A stretch of DNA of 31,357 nt from Guillardia theta CCMP2712 (GCF_000315625.1 NW_005434548.1:119830-151186), one strand, 5' to 3'. Positions 1 through 11,168 are shown, numbered from the stretch's first letter. A program made the numbers and translations. The notes: generated by a model from the letters alone, not told the origin.

Positions 1-3000
1 ACCACGTGCTCTACCAGCCACTGAACGTACGGCATCCTGTTCTGGATCAACTGGTCACCATGGCCAATCTCCTTCTCATAATCCCCAAACGCGCAGTACC
101 TACAGCAATGCTCAGCAAGGTCAAAACGCAAGGGGGCGCTTACATTGCAAGCCTGATTGCAATGTCCGATTGATTGCAGCTGGCCAACTCGGCACAAACT
201 GGCACGCACTTGCCTCCTCCTGCTAAAGCGCTCTGGCCGAAGACCATGGGGAGAACCTCTGCATGCCTGCCGGCCCGTACCTGTCGCAGACGATCAGACA
301 AAATCAAGGACAGAAAAAGAGATGCACATCACCATGTAAGCCAAAGACTTGGCCACGTGCCCATGAAAGATAGCATAGTGGTACGCTTCTTTCCATCTTT
401 GCGCTCTTTCCAGAACATGCAAACGAGCTCGTTGTAGAGTCTGCGCCTCACGTTGTCCCATCTCCCTGCACTGGCCTTCCAGGATCGAGACTACCACAGG
501 GTGCGTCCAACCTCGCTCACACGCACTCACAGCATGTGTCAAAGGAACGTGAGACATCTGTGGAGTTCCACCAGCAACTTCCTTTGCGGCCAACTTGCTC
601 AGTCGCTTCAGTCTCTGAGCCATGATCGCCAAGGCCTGAGGAGGAACGCTCCGTGTCGACGTGTGAACGATGGCTAGAACCCAATACTTCTCCAGTTGCT
701 CGATGATAGCTTTGTAGGCCGCGTATGTCCCTTTGCACCACTTGTGCTTGGCATCTTGAGCTGCACCAGGGCGCCATGTGTTGATGACAATGGAAGAGGT
801 AATGCCGTCTAGTACTGCAAGAGTTGTGCGTGGGCCCTTGGGACCGGATAGGTGACCAACAATCGCTTTCATGGCACTGCCAGTCTGATCAGAACGAAAG
901 TAAGATACCTCCCCACCATGATTACCTTGAGGCTACGTCTGTCACATGCTGGAAAGAATGATTGAAGACGCCACCAGGTCCCGGATCACCATCACGGTAG
1001 CGATGGAACGCTAGCAGGCCATTCACACACCATCGATGTGCTTCCATCTGTGCAGCTTCGTCGCATCCCAACGCCGGCAGCAACGGGCTGTTCGAAAGCA
1101 TCTCTGTACGAGTAAATTCTCGCAAAGCCCGCCAGTATGGGTCCTTGTCATGAGCATGACAATGTCCCACTCTCAACCAGCCCTGATGCCAGGTTAGAAG
1201 CCATGATGAATCATACAGCTAGGTTCTCTCACCTGACATGCGGAAGCTTTGAAATCACACACATAGCAGAAGCAATTCGGGCAGTATGTCTCGTTGTTCC
1301 CTCCTTCCACACCAACCCTATCTTTCACAATCTGGTACAACACCACGTCAGAGAATTTCTTCATCGAGCTCATCATCTCGCCTTGAAAGGTCGATTTACG
1401 CAGTGAGCACGGGCATGTGGAAGGTCAGAGCTGAATGTTCCGATGCTTCCGACGATAACCAAATCATCTTCATCGGATTCTTGTGTAGCACCGTTTGGGA
1501 ATTCCTGCTTGCCTGGCATGCCCGGTTGAATAGGCGGCTGTCCCCCTTGCTGCTGGGGTGCCCCTTGGCTACCCTGCAAAGTCGGACTTTGTTGGACAGC
1601 AGGGCTTTGTTGCATCTGGTTGTTCTGAAACGGCATCATTTGTTGTGAATGCTGATTGGCAGAACTGTTAGCCGAGTTTTGCATTGCCTGAGGTGTTTGC
1701 GAATGCATCGGGGACTGCAAACCCTGATTCATTGCTCCTCCAGTTGGTGTCATCACATTGCCAGGCCCACGACCAGCCTGATTCTGCTGCTGCTGCTGCT
1801 GCTGCTGCGGTTGCTGCTGCTGTTGCTGTTGAGGTGAGGCTTGATGCGGCGCAGTAGGCTGCGCTTGTTGACCTGCCTGACCTGGCTGGGGCATCTGTTG
1901 TCCTGGAGGCATTTGTTGTTGCATTGGCATCCCCTGTCCACTCCCCCATCCCATTTGACCTGAACCCCCAACTGGCATCGAGGAATGATGCACCGATCCA
2001 GAAGGCATCTGATTGCCTTGAGGAGGCATCGCTGGAGATGCACCCGGATTCGATCCTGAAGATCTGGCAAGAGCAGCAAGATCTTGCTGTGCAGCTATCA
2101 AATTTTGGTGCGCAGCCTCGATAATCAAACTTGGCATCTGCTGTTGCAATTGCATCTGGGCCTCAGGTGGACAGATTCTCCTACACCATCAGTCAATGAC
2201 GCTCTAGTTTCTCACAAACAAACCACCTTATAGCTGCTAGGAGAGAAGCACAGCGTTGCAAGGCCTCCAAAATTCTCGAATGGCAAGTTTGCAGCCGATT
2301 TCCAACGCTTTGCAGCGAGGGAGGAGGTCCCATCTGTTGGCTGTTGCTAGCATGAATCGATGGTGATGTCTGCGCAGGAGCACCAGCTACAGGTTGCTGC
2401 TGTGTAGGCTGTTGCTGAACTTGAACCTGCGGCAAACAATCAGCTTTCTTTATCTTTCTCTATTGGGCCTGGTGGAGTCCTTACATTCGGCATTCGATGT
2501 TGCTGCTGGAATTGTTGCTGGTGGGGAGAGGCTTGCTGCTGTTGATACTGAGGGTGTTGGCCTGGCATTTGGCTTTGGTGATGATAAGGCGAGCCAGCCT
2601 GGAGCTGCTGGGGAGACTGCTGAGCAGCCTGAGGAGGGGCTTGCGGCATTGACCCTTGTTGCGAGTGCATCTGTTGCTGCTGTCCGTACGGCTGGCCCTG
2701 CATCATTTGTGACTGCGCAGCCTGCGCCATCATTCCGTGCTGGTACTGATGACCAGGATGTTGGGGCGAAGGTTGTCCACGGGCATTGGCCATCATAGTA
2801 TGTTGCGGACGCTGTCCCACCGGAGCTTGTGAAGGGTATTGTCCATGTACATTTGGCTGCATGGACGACTGCGATTGTTGCACCCCTACCTGCTGTTGCA
2901 TCTGTGGGTGAACAGATGGGTTCTGCGGCATACCTTGCCTTTGAGCCGCTTGTTGCTGTTGCATGTACTGAACCTGAGCAGAAGCATTGTGCATCATTTG

Positions 3001-4028
3001 CTGTTGCTGTTGCTGCGGGGATGGCTGCTGCGGGGATGGCTGCTGCTGCTGAAACTGAGGCGACTGGGCATGTGCGTGCGGTGGCATCCCAGCGCCCATA
3101 CCTGGGGGGAGCCCTCCTATTGATCCTGAGGAAGGCATACCATGAGGATGCATTCCACCCTGCATGCCATGAGGAGAAGGTGCGCTGCCCGACGGGGTCC
3201 GCACGATTCCTGCTGCGCCCTGGTTCATACCCATCCCTCCTGGTCCCATACCCATCTGCCCCTGATTCATTGATGGAGACATTGGACCCATGCCAACTTG
3301 ACCAGGCATCGACTGCTGATTCTGCATCATGCCAGGATGTGATTGGCTCTGCAACGAAAATCACAATCAGCATACAACAAAGCAAACATCATCACGCTTA
3401 CTGGCATTCCTTGCGACATAGAGTTTCGAGGTGTGCCACTCATTTGATCTGGAGCACCTCCCATGTCAAGCTGATTCGAGCCTGAATTTTGCATGTCATC
3501 TGCAGGAGACGCGGCGGTCAAACTCGGAGTGCTGTTTTTCCGTCCGCGCCCCGCACCAGTCGAAGAAGAACCTTTGTTATTACTCGGAGGACGACCAACC
3601 GCATTCCTTGCGCTCGCATTATTAGTTGCAACTGTCTGTATCATCCCCTGCGATGCACTAGTCATGTTCGCTGCCTGCGATGAAACCTGCGACACGGGAA
3701 GTTGGCTCGAAGACTGTTGCATATGAGCAGATGATTGCGATTGAGACACCATCGGCATTTGTGGATGACCCTGCGATGGTGTCTGCTGCGTCTGCTGCAT
3801 CGAGCGATTTGCTGATTGCGGTGCACTAGTTGCTGGCTCATTGGTACCAGGTCCCCCACCCCAAAGAAGAGCTTCTGGAGATTCTGGCATTTCAAACTCA
3901 GCAAGGCTACTGCTAGCATCGCCCTGCCCCAATGCATCGCCAAGCACTGCATCGTTATCCAGGTCATCTCCGAAGAGATCATTTAAAAACATTGAATCCG
4001 AATCTAGATTCATTATGCCTTCGTCCAT
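1..4028 (-). CDS. Gln/Met-rich putative nuclear cofactor with Cys/His module (3' end outside window)
   Basis: Exons run 4028-3402, 3348-2485, 2426-2227, 2180-1382, 1331-1233, 1182-926, 876-333, 280-144 and 99-<1, about 1208 codons so far. Phase is kept at all eight junctions; introns are 44-58 nt. The start is the ATG of MDEGIMNLDSDSMFLNDLF, an acidic and hydrophobic segment like an activation domain. Residues 50-800 are low-complexity Gln/Met/Pro/Ser with a small basic stretch (GAGRGRKN) near 170. After an acidic DEDDLVIVG stretch comes a Cys/His module, CPNCFCYVCD at 847-856 and GHCHAHDKDPYW from 869, which resembles from memory the CYCYVCD...HC region of plant RIN13-like proteins. The rest (about 950-1208) looks helical and solenoid-like. 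A role in transcription or chromatin is inferred from composition only. The family name is not secure and the C-terminus is missing. Confidence 0.8.
1332..1381 (-). other. Candidate GC-AG intron in the Cys/His-protein gene
   Basis: On the minus strand the exon ends ...TTCAAG and the next bases are GCGAGATG, not GT. The acceptor ends TACCAG. Removing these 50 nt joins RAHCVNRPFK to IVKDRVGVEGG and keeps the frame into the CPNCFCYVCD motif. Read straight through, the frame stops at once (GCG AGA TGA). The length matches the other introns of the gene. I found no GT donor nearby that keeps the frame. Confidence 0.6.
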
Positions 4029-4264
4029 ATCACCAAATCATGCAGAAGGTTAAGTGAAAAGTTGCTAGTGCAACTTTTACAAGGAGATTGTAAGACTCTG
4101 CAAACAACAAAACTGTCATTCAGGAAAGGCAATCAACCCTGCAAAGGGTTTGCGAACAAATGGGCAGCATGCACGAAAATTCATGTCGAATGATATATGA
4201 AACAATTCCATCAATCAAACACAATGTGAAATTTTGGGAGCAGAGAAACTCATGTGATCAAGTG

Positions 4265-4405
4265 TGGACAAAAACAGATGATGAAACTGTTTCATTCCAC
4301 AGAGCCACGTGATCGCAACATATTGCATGATAAGAAGCAACACAAGGAATGTTTTTGTCCATTTGCAATAGCTATGCAGCTATTCAGATTTGAATGGACA
4401 AAAAC
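4265..4405. repeat. Three copies of an 11-nt word upstream of the Gln-rich gene
   Basis: TGGACAAAAAC occurs at 4265-4275 and 4395-4405, and in inverted orientation at 4351-4361. It lies 240-380 nt upstream of the minus-strand start codon at 4028, so it could sit in the promoter or 5' UTR. The rest of 4029-4410 shows no coding potential. Function is unknown and chance is possible. Confidence 0.4.
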
Positions 4406-4413
4406 GTGAGAGC

Positions 4414-4771
4414 TTATGAACATAAATCTAGAGCGAGCACAAGTAGATCGATCATGGGAAATCCGACATCGCATCCGAGCGACATGCGTCGCAACCCACG
4501 TAAAACATTCTTGAAAAATCTCAAAACCGTCAAAGACATAGATTCACGAGATACGCGTTCTACTTGTCCCTCATCACTCATTTTCTTGTCGTTTTCTAAA
4601 GAATGCCCACCCCCACGTAAAATACTCCGGCTGTCGATAGTTCCGCCAAGCACGACGAATCGATATCTCGCAGTTTTCAAATCGCCCCCAACCCCTTGCA
4701 GCATCGCTTTGCAACGACGAGTCATGGCTCTGATGCCTCAAAGTGTTACATCTATGTGTAGCATGCTCCAC
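4414..4771 (-). other. Unassigned overlapping small open frames
   Basis: Two overlapping minus-strand frames (65 and 103 codons) and one plus-strand frame (126 codons) are open here. None shows a recognisable motif or a biased composition, and both strands are open over the same bases. The stretch may be upstream transcribed leader of the minus-strand Gln-rich gene, or nothing. I do not call a gene. Confidence 0.15.
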
Positions 4772-4774
4772 TGA

Positions 4775-6345
4775 GTTGCCTGTTCCTGCCCTGCTCCTTC
4801 ATCTACTCCTCCCTCCCCCCTTTCTCTGTTTCTGCGTCTGCCATGGCGGAGGAAGGCGCCTAGCCCGTGGCCTTAACCTATAAATCGGCTATTAGCCGAT
4901 GAAAAAATTCTACCCCCTCCTTTCCCATCGACTACCCCTCAGATTACCCCTCCTCTTTCGCTCCATAGCTCCTTCCCCACACCCCTGTCCAGCGACTACC
5001 TACCCCACATACCGACTACCCCTGGCTTGGAATTGATCACCCTGCTATTGCTGCAGAGTGGTCACCCAGCACCCTTCACACGTAGACTACCCTGGTAGTC
5101 TACCGCGTCGCACATCACCCTACCCCCAATTTTCAAGTATTTTTGTGTTCTTCTTACCCGTTCTGATTCCAGCGTATGCTTGATCCTGATAGGGCTCGGT
5201 CTCACCCCACCTCCACTCTCACAACCTCACTTTACCACCACTCACCAGGTGAGTGAGATTGGGGTAACCCGTGCACGCGAGAGCCCACCGGTGCTCATAA
5301 ACAGCTTGCGAATGGGTACCTGGTCGGTCACCGACCCACCTTTGTTGTGCTACTATGTTTCAATGACCCACCATATGTACAATCACCAGTGACTACCTCA
5401 CCCACCTGTGGACTATTTGAAATAGGAAAAGATACCGGTGAAAGTGGATAGTTACGACTCCACTACTACCCACCACATCATCCTCGCCTGTCTCACCCCA
5501 CCCTTAATTCTCCGACTCTTTCTAAGATAACCCACCCCTGCCCCTTCGCCCTCCTCGCACAAATTCAAATCCTGGTCTTGACTACCCTATCTGTCGACTC
5601 AAATCACCCTCATGGAAGTACCTCTCCCATACTACCCCACCATACTTCTCAGCAAGTGCACGAAATAGCCAACATCAGCTTATTAGCTCCTGTGGACTTT
5701 AAAGGACCGACGAAAACATCCCACCCCCTTTTTCCTCTGTGATGACCCTGTCCTACCACCCTCACCCCCTTTATTTCATTTATTGCCTAATCAAAATGAC
5801 CCTCTCCACTGCTACCAAATCCGAAGTACCGACGACCCTACTTTCCTATCCCGCACCCTACCCCCAGATTACTATTGGAAATCATGGGGTACCTGCATTC
5901 TAAGTTACTCCACCAGTATATACCTATCGGGGTGTACTACCCCCACATTATACCACCCACCCCTCAAAAACACCCCTCCTGTGCAACGGAACATAGGGAC
6001 CCCACTACCATTCCCTAAAAAATCTCTGGGTGACAAAATCGGAGGGTCGGATGTTCGTGTGAAGTACGAACTCCACTGTACCCCACCCCGGTCATGATGT
6101 ACCCCCACCCCACCTCCGAACTTGATCCTCTGCCACTCACCCTCGGCTCAAAGTGTGTTAAAACTGTCCTAACTGGACCCTACCACCGTGCAGTACCACA
6201 ATCACCCCCACCCTCTTCTCATGACTCTGATAATACCCCTACCCTATCTCAATGGACACATTTCCCAGAAGGACTGTTCCCACCCCCTCAACTAACTATA
6301 AGAGTACGGGTACGGTGGCAGAGATACAACTACCCCACCTAACAG
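4775..6345. repeat. C-rich, G-poor intergenic block (CACCCC / GACTACC words)
   Basis: The plus strand is strongly C-rich, with endless variants of CCACCCC, CTACCCC and TCACCC. The word GACTACC recurs at 4930, 4994, 5014, 5085, 5391 and 5580. There is no tandem period and no sustained coding frame with sensible composition. It fills the divergent space between the Gln-rich gene and the GAF gene. Similar blocks occur at 11765-12050, 19045-19590 and 22731-22890, always C-rich on the same strand. Confidence 0.6.
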
Positions 6346-6374
6346 GTTGAGAACAGGAGTCTCAGTGTGTAACT

Positions 6375-6470
6375 TCAATGGGGCCCTGCCTCGCCGCCGG
6401 AGGCCCCGGGCGGCCCGGTGGCGCCGCGCCGGGCCAGGGCCGGGCCAGGCCGGGCCGCAGTTGTGGGAAC
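6375..6470. repeat. Short very GC-rich block
   Basis: About 95 nt made almost only of G and C, with words such as GGCCGGGCC, GGCGCCGCGCC and CCCGGGCGG. It directly follows the C-rich block and ends abruptly in AT-richer DNA. It belongs to the same composition class as the blocks at 12150-12450, 16960-18465, 22940-23500 and 27940-28010. From 6471 to about 7270 I see no gene; that stretch includes a purine-rich tract at 6950-7020. Confidence 0.5.
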
Positions 6471-7280
6471 TTTACTCAAAGTCTTGGGGGCTATCCCCCG
6501 TTGGGGTATGTGTGGGGATGAGGAAATTTGACCTTTTGTACAAAACATTGTATACTCTTCAAAATGTATTTTAATATGTATTTTAATATCTCCAAAATGT
6601 TTTATAAGGGGGAGGGGGTGGTGTTGCGCTTCCGTGATCAAAAACATTTTATCTCGGTTAAAATTGCTTGTAGACTTCTTTTAGGGGATGTCTGAAGACC
6701 AGAGGTTTTAAAAATTAATGACAGCGCTGTCACAGAGAAATACCGACCACTTAAATCGACCAAAATTTGAAAGGTTTCCTCGATTATCTCTCTCAACATT
6801 TCAACTAGGGAGAACTTGATTGATAAATGGTCAACATTTTGAAAAGTTGCCTCGGCGGAGAAACAAAACTTTTTAAGGAAAACATTTATAGATTGTAAAA
6901 TTGTTTTAAGGGACAAGCTTTTGATGATCACCCGCATTGAAAGAAGCAGCGATGGACTGGAGGAGGCAAAGGGAAGAGAGGGAGGGGGGAGGAGAGGAGG
7001 AGTAGGCATGGAGAAGAGATAAGCAAAGACAGGGAGCCACTTTCTTGATGCAAGAAAGGAAGGGCCGATATGCGAGAGGTATGGTGAGAGAGAAGTATGT
7101 TGGACGAGACAGGAAGAGTTGGATGGCATATAGGAGGAAGTTTAGGGGGCGTGAGGGGATGTAAGGAAAGGCCAATCGAAATGAACCCCTCAACAATCAA
7201 GTTTAAGTTTGGGATGTTAGGATGCTCTGACGAGGAAAAGCTGTGATTTCATATGAGTCGAGATATATCGTGCTTGTTTG

Positions 7281-7331
7281 TCACCTAAACTCAATTGATC
7301 GTTGTTTCTCACCTAAACTCAATTGATCGTT
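7281..7331. repeat. 23-nt direct repeat, two copies
   Basis: A 23-nt word beginning TCACCTAAACTCAATTGATC is present exactly twice, at 7281-7303 and 7309-7331, separated by 5 nt. It lies about 330-370 nt upstream of the chosen start of the GAF-domain gene, so it may be part of its promoter or 5' UTR. Confidence 0.7.
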
Positions 7332-7373
7332 CGCACTGTCCTCGTATCTTTCGTCCAGTCTCCCCAATGATCT

Positions 7374-7429
7374 GATGTCATGAGCTCAAGGTGCTCATCT
7401 CAAGATGTCATGAGCTCAAGATGTTCATC
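7374..7429. repeat. 26-nt imperfect direct repeat, two copies
   Basis: GATGTCATGAGCTCAAG followed by a near-identical tail occurs at 7374-7399 and 7404-7429, a 30-nt period with two mismatches. Each copy holds the palindrome GAGCTC. It is the second repeat pair in the 300 nt upstream of the GAF-domain gene. Confidence 0.65.
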
Positions 7430-7653
7430 CCCGTGTTGATGTCGATGTTGCAAACCTTCCCTACTTGCCTTGTCAAGATGGTCGGCTCCACCTGAGGGTC
7501 GTTTCTACCTGAATTGCAAACACTCGGCCTGGAATGACTCGATGTTTGAAGTTCCAGGGCTCTGGCATGAACTCGCGCGTGCTGGCCAGATTGCTGGACT
7601 GAGGGATCAGCTCCTCCTTGCATAGTTGTCAGTTTCACAGCTAAAGCTTGAAG

Positions 7654-9065
7654 ATGGACATCGATGCTGACGAGTGCATGGAGATCGGTCATGGAGTTCA
7701 TGTCGGGGCGCCGATGCCGGAGAATGAGGATGAAAGACTGAGGGTGCTGAAGATGATCAATGTGAGACAACACCTCCTCTCTCACCAGCTGATTCTGTTG
7801 TGCACAGATCTTGGACTCGGAGCCGGAGGCCGATTTTGACAGGTGAGGATCGAGGAGGGTGGTAAAGGAAGAGGGAAGCAAGGAGTTGGCTATGAAGAGG
7901 GACGATGAGGAGGGGAGAGGAAATTTAATCTCACCTGGAGCGTCAGGATAACGGAGATCGCGTCCATGTGCTTCCGCAAGCCCATTGCACTTGTGAGTTT
8001 GTTGGACGAGGACAGGCAGTGGTTCAAGTCTCGCGTCGGGATGCCCAAGAGGGAGACAAGCAGGGATGTTGCCTTCTGCGGGCACGCGATCTTGCAAGAC
8101 GGTCCGCTGCTGGTAGAGGACGCCACCAAGGACGACCGGTTCAAGTTCAGCCCCCTGGTGCAGCTCGATCCGAAGATCCGATTCTACTGTGGCATCCCAC
8201 TTGAGGTGGAGCATAACGCGCAGAAGCACAAGGTGGGGACGCTGTGCGTCATCGACGACAAGCCGGACAAGATGGAGAAGCACGAGATTCGGCTTATGGA
8301 GAGCCTGGCCAAGCACGTGTCCAACCTCCTACAGCGCCGCTACTTCCTGCAGAACTCTCCTCCCAACTCTGTCACCCTGCAGTCTGTGCAGTCCCAGATG
8401 AATTCCTTCAACTCATCCTCCGGCCCTGAGTCCTTCAACTCTGAAAGGCATTCGCCGTTCCAACAGTATCAACAAGAGATCATTCAGGAGCAAGAGCAGT
8501 ACTGTTCGCTAAAGCTGCAGCAGCAGAGCCTGCAATACCAGCAGCACCAGGACCAGCAGCACCAGCCCATCCCAACACAAGGCCATTTCGGTTCTCCCAC
8601 TTACCAGCAGCAGCAGCAGCAGTACCAAGCACCTGGCTTAAATGACCAGCAGAGTTGGCAGCAGCAGCAGCAGCAGCAGCAGCATGAAGGTCAGTATGAG
8701 TCTCAGCAGTACCAACACCAACAGCAGCACTACCTCCAACAGCCGCAGCCGCAGCCGCAGCAGCAAATTAACCCGCACAATGGCTCGCATGAGAAGCTGA
8801 GTGGGTCATATCAACTACATCAGCATGAGGACCAGTACGGGTCTCAGCACTACCAGCACCATCAGCATGGAATACAGCAACAGAATCAGGGACTACATGG
8901 TCAACAGGATTTGCACTGTCAAAAACAGCAGCATGAAGATCAGTATGGGTGTCAACCATATCATCACCAGCCCCAACAGGGTATGCACCAACACCAACAA
9001 CAGCAACGGCAACAGCAGGTGGCCATGAATCAAAATGTGCACCATCTGTCGCCGCCGCCGCCGCC

Positions 9066-9105
<40 letters not shown>

Positions 9106-9228
9106 TACCAGCAACAGCAACAGCAACAGCAACAGCACCAGCAACAGCACCAGCAACAGCACCAGCACCAGCATTACCACCAACAGCAGCAGCAGCAGCA
9201 ATATTATCAGCAACATCAGCAGCAGTAC

Positions 9229-9263
<35 letters not shown>

Positions 9264-10134
9264 CCCCCAGCAGCAAAACTCTTTCAGCCCTGAGTCGATC
9301 AGGATGGAAGATTTCTTGAGCCACAAGATCCACAACCTCTCGCAAGGCAGCGACGCATTCGAGGAGATGATGTACCGCTCGGATGAGATGATAGACGCCA
9401 TCGCCCGGCAGCGTGCGCCAGAGAGATACGACAGGAACTCCAGGCTGACCGAGGAATCTGTTCAGAGGTGATGCAAGTGGGAAAATGGCTGCGGCATGAA
9501 GGGGCAAGGACGGGGGGAAGTTTGGAGAGGGAAGAGGTTGGGGGATGCATGCGCGAGACGGGAGGAGAGAGAACGGGAGGAGAGGAAGCAAAGCGTGACC
9601 TTGGAATGTGTCAGGTTCGAACAGTACAAGAATGAGTCCAGCTTCGAGGTCAGCTCCCCCCTTTGCTCCTCCCATCTCGTGACCAGAACACCAGGTTGCT
9701 CTCGTCAAGTTCCTTCAGAGTGCCGAGGTAGACGGGTGAGCGCGTCAGGGAGGAGCTGACGGCGTTGGGACTGCAGTTCACTCTCCCTCCCGAGATTGCC
9801 GCGCATCCAGCCATGAGCACATGGAGTTCTCCAGTCGGAGGGATGATTCAGGTGAGGGGACATGCTTCCTGCCGCAGCTGACGCAGGAACAGGGTGGTCG
9901 GGGCGAGATGGGTCAGCTTGCAGAGGAGATGGGGATGATGGCGGGTAAGTGAGGATGGCGGGAGTATCAGGTGGGTGCTGACAAGGCACAGGGAGCGCTA
10001 TACTGGAGTCGCCGAGCTTCAGTTCCGCCTTCTTCGGAGGGAATGCGCTGGGCCTAAATCAGACTAACCATCCGACGAACTCAAACGGGTCGTCGATGAT
10101 GCGCTCGCCGGTGTTCCAGGGGTTTCGAAGCTGA
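7654..10134 (+). CDS. GAF-domain protein with a very long Gln/His-rich region
   Basis: Exons: 7654-7761, 7808-7842, 7947-9467, 9615-9648, 9695-9727, 9777-9851, 9893-9944 and 9992-10134, giving 666 aa in frame to TGA. Residues about 22-175 form a GAF domain of the kind found in bacterial and protist sensors: MPENEDERLRVLKMIN and ILDSEPEADFDR, then KPIALVSLLDEDRQWFKSRV, FCGHAILQDGPLLVEDAT, IRFYCGIPLE and VGTLCVIDDKP. Such domains usually bind small ligands or mediate dimers; no chromophore Cys or output domain is evident. Residues about 190-475 are Gln/His/Tyr-rich with pure Gln runs. The tail (475-666) is Ser/Asn-rich. The start is the first ATG after an in-frame stop, and no further exon is needed upstream. 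The 9852-9892 intron could instead end at 9886, adding two codons. Confidence 0.86.
8510..9275 (+). repeat. CAG/CAA tract coding for poly-Gln with His/Tyr
   Basis: An exonic run of CAG, CAA, CAC and CAT codons. The longest purely CAG stretches are near 9067-9101 and 9232-9261. CAG and CAA are interleaved over much of the tract, which suggests that the amino-acid composition is kept and not only a slipping triplet. A GCC/CCG proline run (PPPPP) precedes the longest Gln run. Confidence 0.85.
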
Positions 10135-10506
10135 AGCTCCCGCCCCTCGTCTCAGCGAACGAGCCACCAACGTCAGGCACGGGGAGGCCAAGTCAGGGAT
10201 GCCGGACAGCTTCGTGGCGAGAGCCATGGACTGTTTTTTGACATTTTTGTTTCGACGCAAGCATAAGATGTTGGAGATTGTACATTTGTGATGTAGCTCG
10301 TTGATTGTCGTGATGGCGAACTCGTGCCCCCTCCCTCTTCCTCCCCTTCGTCTTGTGCCCCCTTATCCTTCCTCCTCTTCCTCCTCGTCTCGACATTTAA
10401 CATTGCTTTGGGCCTCCAAGGTATCTGTTGGTGAAATCGTACGGCGGTTTTCCGTATCCTTTCCTGCAAAGGGTGTCAACAAAGGAAAGGTGTCCAAGTC
10501 AAAAGC
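10135..10506. other. Convergent intergenic spacer with pyrimidine tract
   Basis: This 372-nt stretch separates the stop codons of the plus-strand GAF gene and the minus-strand small basic protein gene. It contains a TC-rich tract at about 10318-10395 and no coding frame with recognisable content. It must hold the 3' ends of both transcripts. Confidence 0.6.
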
Positions 10507-11168
10507 TCACAGCCCAACTTTCAACTCTCTTGGCTTCTTGATCTTGTCGCGCCAGTCATACTTGAACTGGTCCGGGTCAAGCTCCACTTTCGCACCAGCC
10601 CCGAGAAGGAAAGCTTTGTCCTTCATGAGGGTCTTCACGATCCTGCAGTGACAGGAGGGAGTGAGAGACCGACGGCAGGAGAGCCTCAAGGCAGGAGAGC
10701 CTCACTTCTTTCCGCGCTTGCTGTTGAAACGAATGTAGTATGACTGGTGGGATCGCTTTATCTCCACGTGGTGCGGCGTCTGAGTTGCCGTCTGTTTGCC
10801 TGTCGAGAGGATCTGAGGCGGGCAGGTTAGACTTTTACGGCTCGGAGCTGTCGCCCCCTGCGCCTCACCGTCTTCCGGTTCCTCAACGACTCTCTAGCTG
10901 GCTTCGGATTCGGCTGATTGTTCGCCTGCCACGTGGCTCAACGCTTGCAAGCATGCCGTCGCTCCCTCTCACTCACCCGCTCAAACATGACGTGCGGATG
11001 GCGCCACTTGAAGTTTCCTCCCTTGCTACGAAATCCTCCGCGAGGCCCGCCTCTCCCCGTCCCTCCCCTCATCCTCATCACCAGTCCGTCTCCAGCGTGT
11101 CCTTGCACGGACACACATGACGAGAGCAGCAGCACAAGCAGCAGCGATGTTCGGTTCCTATCTAACAT
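10507..11168 (-). CDS. Small basic protein with signal peptide, function unknown
   Basis: Exons: 11168-10977, 10925-10869, 10812-10706 and 10642-10507, 163 aa; introns of 51, 56 and 63 nt with matching phases. The N-terminus MLDRNRTSLLLVLLLSSC is a clear signal peptide (hydrophobic core at residues 8-16). It is followed by GLVMRMRGG and a Gly/Arg segment (GRGGPRGGFRSKGG). The remaining 110 residues are basic and compact, with HPHVMFERANNQPNPKPA, SYYIRFNSKRGKK and DPDQFKYDWRDKIKKP. I do not recognise the family. A leader plus a basic body would suit an organellar (for example plastid) protein such as a ribosome-associated factor, but this is a guess. The gene is convergent with the GAF gene. 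Confidence 0.72.

Noticed and set aside
4860-6345. Degenerate telomere-like repeat
   Set aside because: CCCTA-like words occur, but there is no periodic unit and the composition varies. Calling it telomeric is not supported.
7408-8316. 302-codon minus-strand frame opposite the GAF domain
   Set aside because: It is the antisense of exons that encode an unmistakable GAF domain. It has no motif of its own and depends on codon bias of the real gene.
8893-9708. 271-codon minus-strand frame with long poly-Leu
   Set aside because: Poly-Leu is simply the antisense reading of the CAG/CAA tract of the GAF protein.
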